Of a stretch of DNA of 64,000 bases, positions 61,980 through 64,000 are shown piece after piece (positions within the stretch are counted from its first letter, which is position 1; each line of letters opens with the position of its first letter). The stretch is from Manis javanica (lineage: Eukaryota > Chordata > Mammalia > Pholidota > Manidae). Where the stretch lies: assembly GCF_040802235.1 (NCBI RefSeq), contig NC_133172.1, positions 58,597,613-58,661,612 of the forward strand, written 5' to 3'. A model generated the notes under the pieces. It saw only the letters and a list, made by a program, of their open reading frames with translations. It was not told the origin of the DNA and did no database searches. Both the position numbers and the translations under genes were made by a program.

Positions 61980-62110
61980 CAGGTCTCTGCTCTCCCATTC
62001 CTAGGTGCATGATCTGAGGCACTCTGTGCCTCAGTTTCCCTATCTGTCAAGTAAGAGAATAATAGTTCCTGTCTTCTGGGGCAAGAATTAAGTGGATTTT
62101 ATATTATGTA
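61980..62110 (+). repeat. MIR SINE fragment
   Basis: 'ctctgtgcctcagtttccct' and 'aagtaagagaataatagttc'. Confidence 0.75.
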
Positions 62111-62424
62111 TTTTTTTATATGCAGGAAATATGGTGCACAATTGAAATGTAGTACGATAAGCGGAAAAAAGACAGCTTTCATCCCAAGTTCTCACTTTCG
62201 CTTAACATGTTTTCTCTGTGTGGTTATTTTTGTCAAGTTGTGGCTGCCCATGAGTGAGAGATTCTCAAAAATAGGAGCTGTCGTGTTTCCCTGGTATCAG
62301 GTTCCCGGCCTGCTCCTCATGGTGACGACCCTGGTGTGCCGGGTGGTGCAGCCACCGCTGTGATGTCAAGAACCACCCCTGACGGATGATGCTCTTGCAC
62401 ACGAGCCTCCACGTGAGCACGTCA

Positions 62425-62600
62425 CAAGGAACAGCTCTTTAAATCCTCCCAGGGACCCTGTGAAGCAGGAATCACTTCCACTTTATATATGAGGACACAG
62501 AGTCCTGGAGAGACTGGGTGACACGCCCGAGGCCACACGGCCAGGCGGGTGGTACTTCAGTTTGCACTTGGACCCGCCTTCCGAGCCTCAGATCTCCCTG
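62425..62600 (-). repeat. MIR SINE
   Basis: 'ctctttaaatcctcccaggg' and 'tgacacgcccgaggccacac'. Confidence 0.7.
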
Positions 62601-62801
62601 CTCTGTGTTGTTCCTCCTCACACGTGATCTCAGGTGGTTCAGTTTTGTGTGCAGTAGAGAAACACCCTGCTGGGGGCTGAAGAGCTACAGCCCCATTCAG
62701 ACTTTGTCACAGCAGGAGGGAGGCGCAGCCATTCCTGTGGTGCAAAGGACTGCTTTGGTGGTGCAGAAGGTGTCAGGAGGAAGGGGGCAGAGGTGCCATG
62801 G

Positions 62802-62820
62802 GCAGTAGGGGGACGCTGTG
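62802..62820 (+). promoter_or_regulatory. CTCF-like motif in PLCG2 intron 2
   Basis: GCAGTAGGGGGACGCTGTG. The AGGGGG core with a 3' CGCT fits, though the GGC is broken by an A. It faces opposite to the upstream group at 19-27 kb. Confidence 0.4.
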
Positions 62821-63164
62821 CCAGGAGGGCACCGTGGCATGACCCAGTGCCAACAGAGCCAGGGCAGTGAGGCTGGCGGGTGCTGCACCTCAGCTATTTC
62901 TGAAATCCTTCCTTGGGCTTCTTATCCATTAAAGAAATGGAATGTTTGAACGTTGTTTCGTCATAATGATTTTGAAACAATGGTGAGGTAGATGTTTTTC
63001 CACTGGCATGTTTCATCCAAGAGGAAGCCCATTGTCTGGAAGGCCGCCATGCTTCTCTGGCCAAGCTTTCCAGGAATAAGGTTCAGCCAGGCTCTGCAGT
63101 GTCTGTGAACTTAGCTGCCTCTTGGTCATAAAAATATGGCGTGTACCTGGCGTACGGTGCCCAG

Positions 63165-63385
63165 CAGCACAGACTCTGCAGTGCTTCGGTTCAAATCTCG
63201 GCCCTGCCGCCTAGATGGGCTATGACCTTGGGCCACTGAAGTCACCTCCTTCTGCTCCCATTTCCACATCTGCACAATGAGACTAGGAAAAGAACCTGTC
63301 TCACTAGGCTCTCAGGGGGATCAAATGCAGTGATCTGTGTAAAATGTGGCAGCATTGCCAGGCTCAAGGTGCTCAGATATTAGCT
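63165..63385 (+). repeat. MIR SINE
   Basis: 'ggttcaaatctcggccctgc', 'ctatgaccttgggccactga' and 'ccatttccacatctgcacaa', up to 'ggctcaaggtgctcagat'. Confidence 0.8.
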
Positions 63386-63699
63386 GCTCTTCTCAGTGTC
63401 AGCATCGCCATCCTCAGACATAAAGGGAAATAGCATTGCAGAAAGGGTGAAAGAAATACTAGAACTCCCATTTGTATGATGATTTTCCTTCCTGTACCTA
63501 ACGGATTATCCTGCTCCCCTCTGGGGTGTACGTTCTCCACGCTGGACCCTGCTGGCATGAAAACTAACATTGATGTTTTTACCCTTGACACTGATACTTA
63601 ACCTGCTTGTGTGCTGGATGGCAGAGGAATTGGCTTTTGTGGTTGTTCAAGGGTTGTTTTCTGTCCTAGATAACAATCACTCGATGTTCTTAGAATTCA

Positions 63700-64000
63700 T
63701 TCCTTTGTTGATTTAGCAGATACTCAAAGAGGACTTGGTGTGTGTCGGGTGTTACACTTGTCACTAGGGATAAAGTGGCGAATGGACAGGGTGCTAGAAA
63801 GGAAGAAACGGCATTGTGACAGAGAGTAACTGCTGAAAAGCGCTATTTTAGTAGGGCAGGTCTCCGGAAAGTCTCTCTGTGGAGGTGACATTTGAGCTAA
63901 GACTTGAAGAGTGGGAAGGAGGGAGCCACTGGAAGCTCTGGGGGGAGAGCATTTTGGGCAGAGGACACAGCAATAAAGCTTCTGTATGAGTCAGGGTAGG
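63700..64000 (-). repeat. L2 LINE 3' end
   Basis: 'ggacttggtgtgtgtcgggt', 'ggtgacatttgagctaagac' and 'gagcattttgggcagaggac'. It runs off the window. Confidence 0.65.

Larger units (their letters stand above)
52470..64000 (+). other. PLCG2: PLCG2 gene, 5' part
   Basis: Noncoding exon 1 in the CpG island, intron 1 (about 4.8 kb), first coding exon (57429-57621 coding) and the start of the next intron, which runs off the window. The protein is phosphatidylinositol 4,5-bisphosphate phosphodiesterase gamma-2. It cleaves PIP2 to IP3 and diacylglycerol downstream of B-cell, Fc and some innate receptors. Only the first 64 codons are present; the catalytic X/Y, SH2 and SH3 regions lie outside. Confidence 0.94.
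57622..64000 (+). other. PLCG2: PLCG2 intron 2 (partial)
   Basis: Runs to the window end without another recognisable PLCG2 exon. Besides the repeats listed, 57650-58200 and 59380-60180 appear single-copy. Confidence 0.8.

Overview
The window is mammalian nuclear DNA. Intron-containing genes with GT/AG splice sites, a CpG-island promoter and dense LINE, MIR and LTR debris make this clear. Two known genes lie head to tail on the + strand: the 3' end of CMIP (C-Maf-inducing protein; about 1-12575) and the 5' end of PLCG2 (phospholipase C gamma-2; about 52470 to beyond 64000). This is the human 16q23 order. I see no Alu, B1/B2, carnivore, bovine, equine or rabbit SINEs. The SINEs I recognise are ancient MIR. 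The youngest insertions are L1-type copies whose 3' ends I tentatively associate with pangolins; that taxon guess is from memory and weak.

Region 1 (1-12575): the last seven coding exons of CMIP encode its C-terminal 227 residues, a leucine-rich-repeat region. The stop is at 10687-10689. A roughly 1.9-kb 3' UTR ends at a single canonical AATAAA (12551-12556). Introns hold MIR, L2 and L1M fragments.

Region 2 (12576-52300): about 40 kb without a recognisable protein gene. It is a layered repeat record: MER20, MLT1 LTRs (one abutting inverted pair), old L1M copies on both strands, two younger poly(A) retroelements (one with a perfect 15-bp target-site duplication), a candidate solo LTR nested in an MLT1, and large simple repeats. 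Non-repeat signals include a CpG-enriched patch with a CRE next to an RFX X-box (22.1 kb), CTCF-like motifs in one orientation (19.3-27.2 kb), a compact CpG-containing segment with three ZNF143/THAP11-type motifs (29.5-29.7 kb), and an inverted 145-bp duplication (33.5 and 35.0 kb).

Region 3 (52300-64000): a TATA-less CpG-island promoter and noncoding first exon of PLCG2, a 4.8-kb intron, the first coding exon (64 codons, start of the N-terminal PH domain), and the first 6.4 kb of the next intron, with L1M, L2, MIR and a near-complete MER20.

The two genes are not a functional unit. CMIP is a signalling adaptor and PLCG2 an immune-cell phospholipase, and they share only neighbourhood. I found no convincing new multi-gene system. 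The items most worth a second look are the possible cryptic bidirectional promoter at 29.5 kb, the inverted duplication at 33.5/35.0 kb, the CRE/X-box plus CTCF-like zone, and the nested retroelements.
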